A stretch of DNA of 26,085 nt from an uncultured Clostridia bacterium (GCA_937915565.1 CALDMH010000116.1:1-26085), one strand, 5' to 3'; shown: positions 15,460-23,712, counted from the first letter of the stretch. Numbers and translations are program-made. Notes: generated by a model from the letters alone, not told the origin.

Positions 15460-16374
15460 TCAACCCTCCTCCGTGTAATAAACCCATTTGCTCGTTTTCA
15501 TCACGATTGCGGTGAGCCCGCCGATAATCGCAAACAAAATGAAGCTGAGCGCGCAAGCGTAGCCGAAAGACTGCACGCGATTATCGTAAATATTGAACAC
15601 GTAAAACAATAAACTGTTTTCCGCGCCCGAACCGCCTGTCAACGTGATAACCTGAGCGTAAGTTTGCATAACGCCTATAATACTCATAATCACGTTGTAA
15701 AGAATCATCGGCGTGCAAATGGGAATGGTGATGCTTATCAACAACCTTAACTTGCTTGCTCCGTCCAGACGCGCGCTTTCGTAAAGAGAAACCGGCACGT
15801 TTTTGAGTTGGGCAAGCCACAGTATCATACTGCCGCCGATTGTAAACAAATTTACGAAAACGAACGACGGCATACTCGATTTTGCCGTTTGAAACCACGG
15901 CAAGGCTTTCAGCCCTATACTTTCGAGCATAGCGTTCACTATTCCGAAATCGGGGTCGGTTATTCTGTTCCACAACATACCGCTGCAAACGGCGGGAATC
16001 AATACGGGCAAATAATATAACACCCTGAAAAATCGAATTCCTTTAACGCTTTTGTTTAAAAGCACCGCAAGCAGAAAGGAAAGAACGAGCGACAACGGAA
16101 TATAAATTCCCGCATAAGAAAACGTTACGCCGAGCGAACGAAGAAATCTTCTGCGATAATAACCGTTGGTAAAGTTCTGGTAGTAATTTTTCAATCCGAC
16201 GAACACGCCCCAATCCGTAAGCGAAAACGGCTTTAACGGCGTTTCAAAAAAACTGTTGATAAATGCGTACACGACGGGAAGCAGCGTGAAAAACAACACG
16301 CCGAGGATGACGGGCAAAACGTACAGATAACCTGTCACGTTTTTCCGTATTTTCATTTTTTTGTTAGCGGTCAT
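15460..16374 (-). CDS. ABC sugar permease, LplB/UgpA-like
   Basis: This 304-residue membrane subunit partners the next gene. The first membrane helix is LYVLPVILGVLFFTLLPVVYAF. The EAA loop reads ESARLDGASKLRLL and continues ITIPICTPMIL, as in MalF/UgpA-type permeases. Further helices are visible in the strings VLSFLLAVLL and FILFAIIGGLTAIVM. The ATG at 16374 has a short AAGGA site close by and lies 21 bases after the stop of the binding-protein gene. Together with the binding protein at 16396-17790 it forms a CUT1 importer for an oligosaccharide made by the surface enzymes. The specific sugar cannot be told. Confidence 0.95.
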   Translation of the reverse strand: MTANKKMKIRKNVTGYLYVLPVILGVLFFTLLPVVYAFINSFFETPLKPFSLTDWGVFVGLKNYYQNFTNGYYRRRFLRSLGVTFSYAGIYIPLSLVLSFLLAVLLNKSVKGIRFFRVLYYLPVLIPAVCSGMLWNRITDPDFGIVNAMLESIGLKALPWFQTAKSSMPSFVFVNLFTIGGSMILWLAQLKNVPVSLYESARLDGASKLRLLISITIPICTPMILYNVIMSIIGVMQTYAQVITLTGGSGAENSLLFYVFNIYDNRVQSFGYACALSFILFAIIGGLTAIVMKTSKWVYYTEEG

Positions 16375-16395
16375 TTTCCTTATCCGTCCATCGTT

Positions 16396-17790
16396 TTATT
16401 GAATTAAATCGTCAAAATCGCGTTTAAACTCGGAGCAAGCGGCCGAGAACGATTTGCCAGTGCTTACTTTATCCCAGAAGCCGTCGGTAAGACGGATAAA
16501 GGAATCTTGTTTGGAGTTGGGTAAAACGTTATAATAGTTAAGGAAAATATCTTTGGTGTTTTCGGCAACGAATGCGTCCGCATTGACGCTCATATCGCCG
16601 TAAGCATATTCTCTCCATTCGCCCGAATTACGCATCGATTTGATTGCGGGAACGATATTGCCGAGGTAAGCCACGGCGTCATATCCCTTTTCGGACATAC
16701 ACCATTTCAAGAACTTCCAAGCTTCCGCTCTCTTCTTCTCGTCCGTGCAAGCCTTCGTTATTCCGTAACCGCTGCAACCCGTGCCGACGTAACCTTCCGC
16801 TCCGCCTTCCTGAACGAAGTTCGGAAACGCGCGGACGTCAAGCGTCCAGCCGCCGTTATAAGCGGCCTGTATATAACCCGTGAGTTGCGGGCGGACGTCC
16901 ACAACCATAGGAACGCTGCCGGTGATTGACTCGGCATAACCTTTAAAAGACGCGCCCTCGCCCTTGATTGCAAGCGCGGTTTCGTCAGGGTCGCCATCTT
17001 CCGCTTTTGCGGCATAGAAATTCGTATAAAAATCGTAACAAGCCTTGGAAGCATCGCTTTCCAATGCAAACGAACCGTCGTCGTTTAAATATTTACCGCC
17101 GAAGTTGGTGAGCATCGTTGTGTAAACGGGACGCCACGATTTCCATTCGATTGCTTTTTTCGCGCCGGCCTTTTTAAGAGCTTTGCAAACGGAAATAAAT
17201 TCGTCCCACGTCCAATCGTTGCCGGGAACTTCCACGCCTGCTTCTTCAAAGGCGGTGACATTGATATAAATTACAAGTCTGTTATAATCTCTCGGTACGA
17301 ACCAGATTCCGTCGTCCTCCGAGGAATAATGCGTGGAATCGATGATGGACTCGTAAAATCCGCCGAAAAACTCCTTGCTTCCCTCAAAAACGGTTTCATC
17401 GGACAAATCCTGAAAATATCCGCTGCCCGAATAAGGCGAATGTTGGTCGCCGGCCGTCCAGACGATGTCCGGAAGAGCGTTCGCGGAAGCCCAGTTGATA
17501 ATTTCCGGCATACCGCCCATATTTTTCGTAATTTTGATTCCGACGTTTTTGTTCAGCTTTTGATATTCGTTAATCCACGCCTGCATAAGGCTTTGCTCGT
17601 CCGCTTTGCCGAGAGTGCCGACGGTTAACTGAATTTCGGCATTTTCGTTTTCCTCGGGAATTACCGAAGTGGACGTTTTGCCGCTATTCGATTCCTCCGT
17701 TTTTCCCGTGTCTACCTGACACGCGCTCGCCGAAAAAATCGTTGCCGCGGCAAGAATGCCGGAAAGTATTGTCTTTATTCTTTTTGTCAT
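16396..17790 (-). CDS. Extracellular solute-binding lipoprotein (family 1, sugar)
   Basis: This 464-residue lipoprotein has a signal sequence ending ASAC (Cys24) and a Ser/Thr-rich linker. It then shows the classic family 1 solute-binding pattern: LTVGTLGKADEQ at the start of the mature domain, ALPDIVWTAGDQ, WFVPRDYNRLVIYIN, GNDWTWDEFISVCKALKKAG, and GTGCSGYGITKAC ahead of AWKFLKW. It captures an oligosaccharide outside the cell and hands it to the two permeases downstream. The AGGAGG site is well spaced. A hairpin lies at 17825-17846 between it and the upstream gene. The many Trp and Tyr residues are typical of sugar binding. Confidence 0.95.
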   Translation of the reverse strand: MTKRIKTILSGILAAATIFSASACQVDTGKTEESNSGKTSTSVIPEENENAEIQLTVGTLGKADEQSLMQAWINEYQKLNKNVGIKITKNMGGMPEIINWASANALPDIVWTAGDQHSPYSGSGYFQDLSDETVFEGSKEFFGGFYESIIDSTHYSSEDDGIWFVPRDYNRLVIYINVTAFEEAGVEVPGNDWTWDEFISVCKALKKAGAKKAIEWKSWRPVYTTMLTNFGGKYLNDDGSFALESDASKACYDFYTNFYAAKAEDGDPDETALAIKGEGASFKGYAESITGSVPMVVDVRPQLTGYIQAAYNGGWTLDVRAFPNFVQEGGAEGYVGTGCSGYGITKACTDEKKRAEAWKFLKWCMSEKGYDAVAYLGNIVPAIKSMRNSGEWREYAYGDMSVNADAFVAENTKDIFLNYYNVLPNSKQDSFIRLTDGFWDKVSTGKSFSAACSEFKRDFDDLIQ

Positions 17791-17824
17791 TTTCTTCCTC
17801 CTGATTTCCGCGCTACGTTGCCGA

Positions 17825-17846
17825 GACGCGGATTTTTCGCCGCGTC
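17825..17846 (-). other. Strong hairpin before the binding-protein gene
   Basis: GACGCGG (17825-17831) pairs with CCGCGTC (17840-17846) around an 8-base loop. It lies in the 69-base gap between the six-hairpin gene and the binding-protein gene. There is no T run after it, so it more likely sets mRNA stability or processing than terminates transcription. Confidence 0.55.
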
Positions 17847-17859
17847 CCGAAAGCCTTTA

Positions 17860-20448
17860 TTATTTTTTTACTATTTGTATTCTGCCGTTGCGGAACTGCG
17901 CGTTCACGATTACTTTTCCGTTTTCAACCTTGTAATCTACGCCTTCCGTAAGAATTTTGTTGTGCTGACGAACCTCAAACGAACCTTCCGGCGCGTTTAA
18001 CGTTACGCATACCTTTTTGCCCGTCGTATCGCCCTGAACGCTGTTAATCTGCACCCAGTTGTCGCCGATAATAAGGTCGTAAGTGAGGTTTGCAAACGCA
18101 AGGTTTTCCATCTTCCAATACGAAAGCGAAGAAGGTAACGCAGGAGTGATATTCAACGTGTTGTATTCCGTTGAGCCAAGCCCGAAGAACGTTTCGGGAA
18201 CGGTCGTATAAAGAAGAGTTGCCTCGATGAACTCATAGTCGAGCCCGAGCACGCCGGAACTTGCGCCGCCCTGCAAGTAAATTCCTTTCTTGTTGTAATA
18301 CGCGCGGTAGAAATTCTTTCCGCTGCCGCCCTCGTTCTTAACGTCGTTATACCATTTCTGAACGTTCAAAAGTTTCTCAAACGCGGCGTTAGCTCCGTTT
18401 ACGTCGTATTCGGCAACCATATCGTAATAAGCGCAATGCGCTGCCGTACCGCCGTTCTGAACCTGTTTGTTCCAGCCGTATTTACCGCTCTTTTTGCCGT
18501 CGAAACGGAACCAGAACTGGTAAACGTTTTCCTTTGTCGTCCAACGCGGAGCAAACTGATAAAAATAGATGTTTTTCGCTTTTGTCGAATTGTCCGCTGT
18601 ATCACCCGCAACGACGCGTTTGCCGTTAATCCAATCCATAATCGACTTCGCCTGCTCTTCGGTGGCAAGGCCGAGCTGAATAGCTTCCTGATTGTACGTC
18701 GTGAAGCCGTAATCCACCTTCTCGTCGAGCACGCCCGCCTTTACGCCGGCGTCGTTTTTATCGAGGTAACCGAGAAGGAAACGACCGGTTTCATCGTTCC
18801 AGAAATATTTGCGGAACTGCGCCACGAAACTGCTTTCTCTCGTCGATAAAGATTCCGCGGTTTCGACGTAATTTACCGTCGAACTCATATCTGCGGTTTT
18901 TACGGAAACGGTTTTGCCGCTTTCGGTAATTCCTCCGCTCTTCGCCATTTTTTCGAGATAATCCATTCCGAGAAGGGCTTTGTAATAGTACATATTTGTG
19001 TACATATTCACAACGGGGTTACTCGGGCAATCCCAGTAGCCGTCGCCGATTCCGTGCCCCACGCCTTTGTTTGAAGCGTAACCGAAATTACCGCTTTCGT
19101 CTTTCGCGAAGTAATCGTAGTTGGAAGAACCGTCGTGTCCGACGAAATTCTCCGTTGTGATAAGCGCGCCGGAATCGTTCGTCATACAATAAGTGAACAG
19201 GAACTGCATCGCCTTGCGGATTTTATCGATATTTTTCGCAAGCCATTCGTTATCCTGCGTGTAACGGTAATAATAAGCCGCCGCCGTGACGAAAATGCTG
19301 TTGTTGTTTATCTGTCTTCCGTCGAAAGCAAGCGTAACCTCTTCCAGACGAACTTCCGCGTTAATGCCGTTTTTGAACACGACTTCGATTTTCATATCGG
19401 TAATCGCGTCGTTCACGTCTTCGGAAGTTCCCCAGTTTTCGTGCGCGTACATCGGGAACACGATATGCGTGGACGAATTGAATACGGGATTGTAATTAGT
19501 TGAAAATTCGCTGTATTTAACGGTGTGCGCTTCGTCGAATTCGGTATTCTTTGCGCCGCTGCCGCCTTTCCAGGATACGATTACGTCCTCTACCTGCTTC
19601 GTTGAGCCGAGAGAATCGAAATCGGTAACGCTTAAATCGAGTTCGAGGAAAGGAGAACAAAAAGGAGTTCCCATAAAGTTCTTTACGTCAATCGTCGAAC
19701 CGTCGTATTGCGTTTTGCCGTCCTCGGGAGATTCGTAAGTGAACGTTACGGTTTTCATATCCGTACCCGTTATCGTCATATAGTCGTAATAATCGGTTGC
19801 CGCTTTCATCGCCTCGCCGACAACACCCGTATCGGAAATTCCTTTCCAAATCGAGGATAATTCGTTGCTGCCGTTTTTGCCGGCGATATTGTTCAAACCG
19901 TTAAAATACGAAGTGTTGTAATAAACGCCGGACGTTCCGTTGCCGGAATGCGCCATATTCGGGAATTGCCAACTCTGCCCCCAATCGGTGGAAGACGTGC
20001 CGGAATCAACCCAGATATAACCGAAATCGTCCTGATAAATATTTGAAAACCAGTTTCCGATGCTCTCCTTCGGGCTGTAACCGATTCCCGCAGTGTTCAT
20101 CCACATAACGGACATCGCTTCCCATTCTTTCCAAACCGTGCTGCCTTCGCCGATTTTCAAATCGCCTATCGATTCGTCGTCGTAACGAAGGTGACGGCGC
20201 ATATATTCGTTTAAGAATTCGTCGAGAGCGGCGTCGGAACTGTAAAACTGCATCAATCCGTCGTTATTTTGCTTCGTATAAGTGTAACCGTTGCCGAGGT
20301 CGATTACGTCTCCGCCCGTCGAGCCGGATTCCGAAGGCGAAGAAGTGCTTTCCGAACCTTTATCCGTCGTTCCGCAACCTGCCGCCAAACAACCGCTTAA
20401 AATAAGCGCGAGCGTTAAAGAAACGATTTTGCCGAATTTACCTTTCAT
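17860..20448 (-). CDS. Six-hairpin glycosidase-like lipoprotein A
   Basis: This 862-residue paralogue of lipoprotein B (12207-14525) has two possible lipoboxes, LSGC (Cys20) and AAGC (Cys25), then a Ser-rich linker. The N-terminal block has FYSSDAALDEFLNEY, WKEWEAM and GYIWVDSG. A larger beta-sandwich insert spans about 150-385. The helical toroid follows, with ENFVGHDGSS, GIGDGYWDCPSNP, TTYNQEAIQLGLATEEQ, VQNGGTAAHCAYYD, EGGSGKNFY and SSGVLGLDYEFIEA. A C-terminal beta domain comes last. GGAGGG lies 6 bases before the ATG. It sits directly upstream of the transporter genes. A glycosidase role is inferred from fold resemblance; conserved acids such as GYWD and DYEF are candidates, not proven catalysts. 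Confidence 0.75.
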   Translation of the reverse strand: MKGKFGKIVSLTLALILSGCLAAGCGTTDKGSESTSSPSESGSTGGDVIDLGNGYTYTKQNNDGLMQFYSSDAALDEFLNEYMRRHLRYDDESIGDLKIGEGSTVWKEWEAMSVMWMNTAGIGYSPKESIGNWFSNIYQDDFGYIWVDSGTSSTDWGQSWQFPNMAHSGNGTSGVYYNTSYFNGLNNIAGKNGSNELSSIWKGISDTGVVGEAMKAATDYYDYMTITGTDMKTVTFTYESPEDGKTQYDGSTIDVKNFMGTPFCSPFLELDLSVTDFDSLGSTKQVEDVIVSWKGGSGAKNTEFDEAHTVKYSEFSTNYNPVFNSSTHIVFPMYAHENWGTSEDVNDAITDMKIEVVFKNGINAEVRLEEVTLAFDGRQINNNSIFVTAAAYYYRYTQDNEWLAKNIDKIRKAMQFLFTYCMTNDSGALITTENFVGHDGSSNYDYFAKDESGNFGYASNKGVGHGIGDGYWDCPSNPVVNMYTNMYYYKALLGMDYLEKMAKSGGITESGKTVSVKTADMSSTVNYVETAESLSTRESSFVAQFRKYFWNDETGRFLLGYLDKNDAGVKAGVLDEKVDYGFTTYNQEAIQLGLATEEQAKSIMDWINGKRVVAGDTADNSTKAKNIYFYQFAPRWTTKENVYQFWFRFDGKKSGKYGWNKQVQNGGTAAHCAYYDMVAEYDVNGANAAFEKLLNVQKWYNDVKNEGGSGKNFYRAYYNKKGIYLQGGASSGVLGLDYEFIEATLLYTTVPETFFGLGSTEYNTLNITPALPSSLSYWKMENLAFANLTYDLIIGDNWVQINSVQGDTTGKKVCVTLNAPEGSFEVRQHNKILTEGVDYKVENGKVIVNAQFRNGRIQIVKK

Positions 20449-20460
20449 ATTTTTCCCTCC

Positions 20461-21813
20461 TTATTTACCTGCGTTTTTGCGCGCGGCAAGTTCTTCGTCG
20501 GTATATCCTTCCTGATTGGACAAGGTGTCGTCCTCCACGAACTCGGCAGTTCCCGAACCTGCGGGACGCCACTGCTTGTTTGCGGGATGATATACGAAAG
20601 AGAAATTATTTTTCAAGATTTTTCCGTTGGGGAAAAGCAAGCCGCTACGGAGCGAAATTGCCATTTTTTCTCTTCTGTCGGGAGCTATATTTTCATTTAA
20701 GGAACTTCTTCCCGTATCGTTTCCGAAGCAATCGTAAACGTTGGACGCAAGTTCGTTGTCACGAGTGGAATCGCCTTTCAAAACGAACTGAATGTGATTG
20801 CCCTCGATATGAATTTGCACCGCGAGAGGTTGAAGCGTACCGTGGTTGCGCTGAACCTTGGTTTTTGCGGCGTCGGTGTAATAACTCAACGTCGTATCCG
20901 CAACCTGCTCCTGAATCTGATAAACGTTATATAAGTCGATTCCGTCGGCTTTGTCCTGCGGGGTCATATCGTATTTCGCTCCGCCGTTGTTACCGGGGAA
21001 AGCTTCCAAACCGTTGAACGACTGACAACCGAACCATAAATTATAACTAAGGCTGTTTTCCCATTCTTTGGAATAAATCTGATAATTATAAAGAAGCGTA
21101 AGCTCGGAATCCGAATATTGCTTATCGCCTTTATCGCCGTGATAAACGAGCAAACTCTTCCAATCGCGGACTTGAAGATCAATATACTTTTTCGGGGTTA
21201 TCGTATCCGAAAAATAAACGTAAACCACGAAATTAGAGCCTTGAATTTCGGGTACGGAAACGGACGTGACGCTAACTTCGGAATAATCGTCGATATTATC
21301 GCTGCGATAAATACGCTCGCCCTCGCCGAGAGATGCCGCAAAACGGTAAATATAACGCACCGTCGTGACGTAACCCTCATCGCAAACAAAACCGCCGAGA
21401 ACGTAAATACGGTCCTTGCCGTCCTCTTTCACAAGCCCCGCCGAAACGGGAACGGTGGCGGAAACGACCATTCCGTTTTCACCCTGCTTATAGCCGACCG
21501 TTGCGCCGCTTACGTCCGAAAGAGCCTTGCCGTTTACAACGAAAAACTTCGCAGCCGCGGAAGTAATATCCTTTTCCTCGGTTGCTACGGATTTATCGAA
21601 GCCGTAAGTAATCGTGTAATTTTCTTCCGCTTTTTCCATATTTACGGAAGAAAGGAACAAGGCGTTGCTTTTCGCCGTAGTAACGCTTTGCGTAGACGAA
21701 GCGTCGGCGTTTTTCAAGTTCTCCGCCGAGGCGGAGAACAAAAACGCCGTGCTATACACAGCGACGGAAAGCACCGCCGCCATCGCGCGATAAAACCACT
21801 TTTTCTTCATCAT
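20461..21813 (-). CDS. Secreted protein of unknown function
   Basis: I do not recognise the family. The frame is open to an ATG at 21870, but AAGGAG (21818-21823) and a normal signal peptide favour ATG 21813 or the adjacent ATG 21810, giving 450 or 449 residues. The start MKKKWFYRAM, a hydrophobic core and SASA|EN fit Sec export with signal peptidase I cleavage and no lipobox. The mature part is rich in beta-forming and aromatic residues. It has strings such as YTITYGFDKS, YVYFSDTITPKKYIDL, YNYQIYSKEWE and QIHIEGNHIQFVLKG. There is no membrane anchor, repeat or catalytic motif that I can identify. It is released or held by other proteins, between GH78-like and six-hairpin genes. A polysaccharide-binding role is a guess. 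Confidence 0.8.
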   Translation of the reverse strand: MMKKKWFYRAMAAVLSVAVYSTAFLFSASAENLKNADASSTQSVTTAKSNALFLSSVNMEKAEENYTITYGFDKSVATEEKDITSAAAKFFVVNGKALSDVSGATVGYKQGENGMVVSATVPVSAGLVKEDGKDRIYVLGGFVCDEGYVTTVRYIYRFAASLGEGERIYRSDNIDDYSEVSVTSVSVPEIQGSNFVVYVYFSDTITPKKYIDLQVRDWKSLLVYHGDKGDKQYSDSELTLLYNYQIYSKEWENSLSYNLWFGCQSFNGLEAFPGNNGGAKYDMTPQDKADGIDLYNVYQIQEQVADTTLSYYTDAAKTKVQRNHGTLQPLAVQIHIEGNHIQFVLKGDSTRDNELASNVYDCFGNDTGRSSLNENIAPDRREKMAISLRSGLLFPNGKILKNNFSFVYHPANKQWRPAGSGTAEFVEDDTLSNQEGYTDEELAARKNAGK

Positions 21814-21817
21814 TCTT

Positions 21818-21823
21818 CTCCTT
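21818..21823 (-). promoter_or_regulatory. Ribosome binding site for the secreted unknown protein
   Basis: AAGGAG lies 4 bases before ATG 21813 and 7 before ATG 21810. The ATG at 21870 has GGAGG only 2 bases away and would put a charged leader in front of the signal peptide, so it is less likely to be used. Confidence 0.65.
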
Positions 21824-21841
21824 TTTTCTCTATTAAGAGGA

Positions 21842-21875
21842 TTTTGTTTGCGTAGCAAACAAAAGGACATGTCCT
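21842..21875 (-). other. Perfect 10-bp hairpin beside a 12-bp palindrome
   Basis: TTTTGTTTGC (21842-21851) and GCAAACAAAA (21855-21864) form a 10-bp stem with a 3-base loop. Immediately next is the palindrome AGGACATGTCCT (21864-21875). GAGGA and TCCTC close the whole unit as an outer stem on the minus-strand RNA. It lies between the GH78-like and secreted-protein genes and has no T run. It may be a processing hairpin or a protein-binding site. Confidence 0.6.
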
Positions 21876-21900
21876 CCGTTTTTTTAAAATTTTTCCGCCG

Positions 21901-23517
21901 TCAGTCAACCAAAGTCACTTCGGGAGGAATTTTTATATCGAATTTTCCGTTTTTCAAAACGATTTCAACCGTTCCGTACGGTGTCGGATACGTAATTTTG
22001 TAATCCGTAAATCCTGCCGTCACAGGTTTTATCCTCATTTTTTTACAACCCGCTTCGAGAATTTCGATTCCGCCTATTTTTTTGATAAGGAACTGAACGG
22101 GCCCGCACGACCAACCGTGACAAAAACTGTGACGGAAGCCGACGTAACAATGTTTTCCGAAATCGCCGTGAATATCCTTTTCGCCCTTTTCCGGCAAACG
22201 GTAAAGCGGCGCGCTGCCTTTCACCCTTTCAATATCGAAGTCTTCCCAGAACGTCGTTGCGCCCATATCGAGCATCGCGCCGTAATAATCTTTCATCAAT
22301 TCGACTGCCCGTTCGTGACGTCCGCTGTCGGCAATCGCGCTCAAAATATAATAACTTAAAAACGTGCTGAATCCGCTCGCCCCGTCTTTTGTCAAAAAAT
22401 CATATGATTCTTCGGCGGGTTTTATCCCCGCATAAACGAGAAAAGCCTCGCATTGTTTTTGCTTTTTTACGTTAAACGAATGGTTTTTGGCAAGTTTTGC
22501 GAGCATTTCGTCGCACTCTGCCGAGCTCTCCCCGACGGTCTCTAAAAGTTTGCGACATTTTTTCGCCGCAAGAACCCATAACGCATAAACGCCGACGATT
22601 TCGTCCGGAGATTCGTGGCTCGGCCAATCGAACAGGAAAGAGCCGTCCGCCGCAATCGTTCCGTCCTCGCGAACCACTCCGTTGATGAGCTTCAACGCCC
22701 CCTTTAAATAAGGGATTTGCTTTTTCAGGTAATCCTCGCAGGCGTTCTGCTCGTAATAATCGTGCAAAATAACAATCCACCACGCCGTGTAAGTGGGCGT
22801 GTTGTTCATCCACGCCGGAAGAGGCGTATGCTCTCTTATATAATCCAAAGAGCGTTCGACGGATTCGTCTGCCCCGAACAAGCAGGCTATCGCCGTGGTT
22901 TCGGGGTGCATATCGCCAATCCATACGAGGCGGTCGCGCTTTATGCCGTCCCAGATATACGTTTGCATACATTGCTGCAACGTTTCCGAAGCAACGTCGA
23001 AAATGCGATTCACACGCTCGTCGTTGCAGGTAAATCCGCCCGTCGGGTGAAGGTCGCGCCTGACTTCCGTTGCCAAAATCGACTTAATATAGACTATTTT
23101 ATCTTCGAGAAAGTCAATTCTCGCAAAACGAAAACCGGTTTGCAAAAATTCCATATCGGAATACATAGGAAGCGTAACCGTTATATCGCGCAACGTGTGA
23201 TGATTGCCGGCGTTTTTTTCTCCCTGTTCGGCATAGCACTCGGAAACGGATTCGCCCGTGCGGATACGAACCTGACAACCTCCGCCCTCGATTACTTGCG
23301 CGAGCAACCTGATTGCCCCGTTGAATTCTCTGCCGAAATCGAGAACGACAAAACCTTTGCCGTTCACTTTCGCAAGGTGCGTTTCGCTCAATCCGATTTG
23401 CAATTCGACAGGCTCTTCGAGCACGGAAACGTTCTCTACGTTGCCGGAAGCACCGAAGATGCGTGCGGGAAAAACGCTTTTTCTTACGCGATTATCCGTA
23501 AATATCTGATTTGTCAT
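21901..23517 (-). CDS. GH78-like alpha-L-rhamnosidase family protein, cytoplasmic
   Basis: This 538-residue protein has no signal peptide. Residues 1-150 form a beta-rich domain (VVLDFGREFNGAIR). GGFTCNDERVNRIFDVA leads into the (alpha/alpha)6 barrel of family GH78. The signature region is IWDGIKRDRLVWIGDMHPE (188-206), and a late GATTFWEDFD (419-428) holds Glu425 at the position of the proposed GH78 base. In many GH78 enzymes the first motif is RDERLGW with a catalytic Glu; here it reads KRDRLVW, so that Glu is missing or moved. It is shorter than most GH78 enzymes. As first gene of the main unit it would release rhamnose or a related deoxysugar from imported oligosaccharides. Specificity is uncertain. 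Confidence 0.82.
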   Translation of the reverse strand: MTNQIFTDNRVRKSVFPARIFGASGNVENVSVLEEPVELQIGLSETHLAKVNGKGFVVLDFGREFNGAIRLLAQVIEGGGCQVRIRTGESVSECYAEQGEKNAGNHHTLRDITVTLPMYSDMEFLQTGFRFARIDFLEDKIVYIKSILATEVRRDLHPTGGFTCNDERVNRIFDVASETLQQCMQTYIWDGIKRDRLVWIGDMHPETTAIACLFGADESVERSLDYIREHTPLPAWMNNTPTYTAWWIVILHDYYEQNACEDYLKKQIPYLKGALKLINGVVREDGTIAADGSFLFDWPSHESPDEIVGVYALWVLAAKKCRKLLETVGESSAECDEMLAKLAKNHSFNVKKQKQCEAFLVYAGIKPAEESYDFLTKDGASGFSTFLSYYILSAIADSGRHERAVELMKDYYGAMLDMGATTFWEDFDIERVKGSAPLYRLPEKGEKDIHGDFGKHCYVGFRHSFCHGWSCGPVQFLIKKIGGIEILEAGCKKMRIKPVTAGFTDYKITYPTPYGTVEIVLKNGKFDIKIPPEVTLVD

Positions 23518-23526
23518 CGTTTTCTC

Positions 23527-23542
23527 TCCGAACTCCTTCGGA
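23527..23542 (-). promoter_or_regulatory. Hairpin overlapping the first gene's ribosome binding site
   Basis: On the minus strand TCCGAA-GGAG-TTCGGA forms a 6-bp stem whose tetraloop is itself an SD-like GGAG. The working GGAGAG site (23524-23529), 6 bases before the GH78-like ATG, overlaps the 3' arm. This could limit translation. A second stem, AAATAAA/TTTATTT (23560-23577), lies upstream. Confidence 0.45.
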
Positions 23543-23590
23543 TACCCCTTTTATTCGTTAAATAAACTGATTTATTTTAGGATTTTTTGC

Positions 23591-23621
23591 GGTAACCACA
23601 GTTTGGTTACCCGCATAACCA
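23591..23621 (-). promoter_or_regulatory. LacI-type operator over the main start point, with overlapping inverted repeat
   Basis: TGGTTACCCGCATAACCA (23604-23621) is an 18-bp inverted repeat, TGGTTA N6 TAACCA, with CG exactly at its centre, as LacI-family operators have. It covers the predicted start at about 23620. Overlapping it, GGTAACCA (23591-23598) and TGGTTACC (23604-23611) form a second inverted repeat that also gives an 8-bp RNA hairpin near the 5' end of the transcript. The best regulator candidate is the LacI-type protein encoded at 3439-4485. Confidence 0.75.
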
Positions 23622-23626
23622 GCCAC

Positions 23627-23655
23627 AGTATAACACAGGTTTTGGGCTTTGTCAA
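23627..23655 (-). promoter_or_regulatory. Main sigma-A promoter of the carbohydrate locus
   Basis: On the minus strand TTGACA (23650-23655), a 17-base spacer and TATACT (23627-23632) give a near-consensus promoter. The predicted start is about 23620, leaving a leader of about 100 bases before the GH78-like ATG. The operator sits over the start, as expected for a strong promoter under repression. Confidence 0.85.
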
Positions 23656-23712
23656 TACTTTTTTAAAAATTTTTTTACCGATTTTTTCGCTCGGTAAATC
23701 GCCCGAAAATAC

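Noticed and set aside
15458..15556. Longer frame for the second permease overlapping the first by 97 bases
   Set aside because: It begins with TTG, has no ribosome binding site and adds a charged non-permease leader. ATG 15457 has a strong GGAGGAGGG site.
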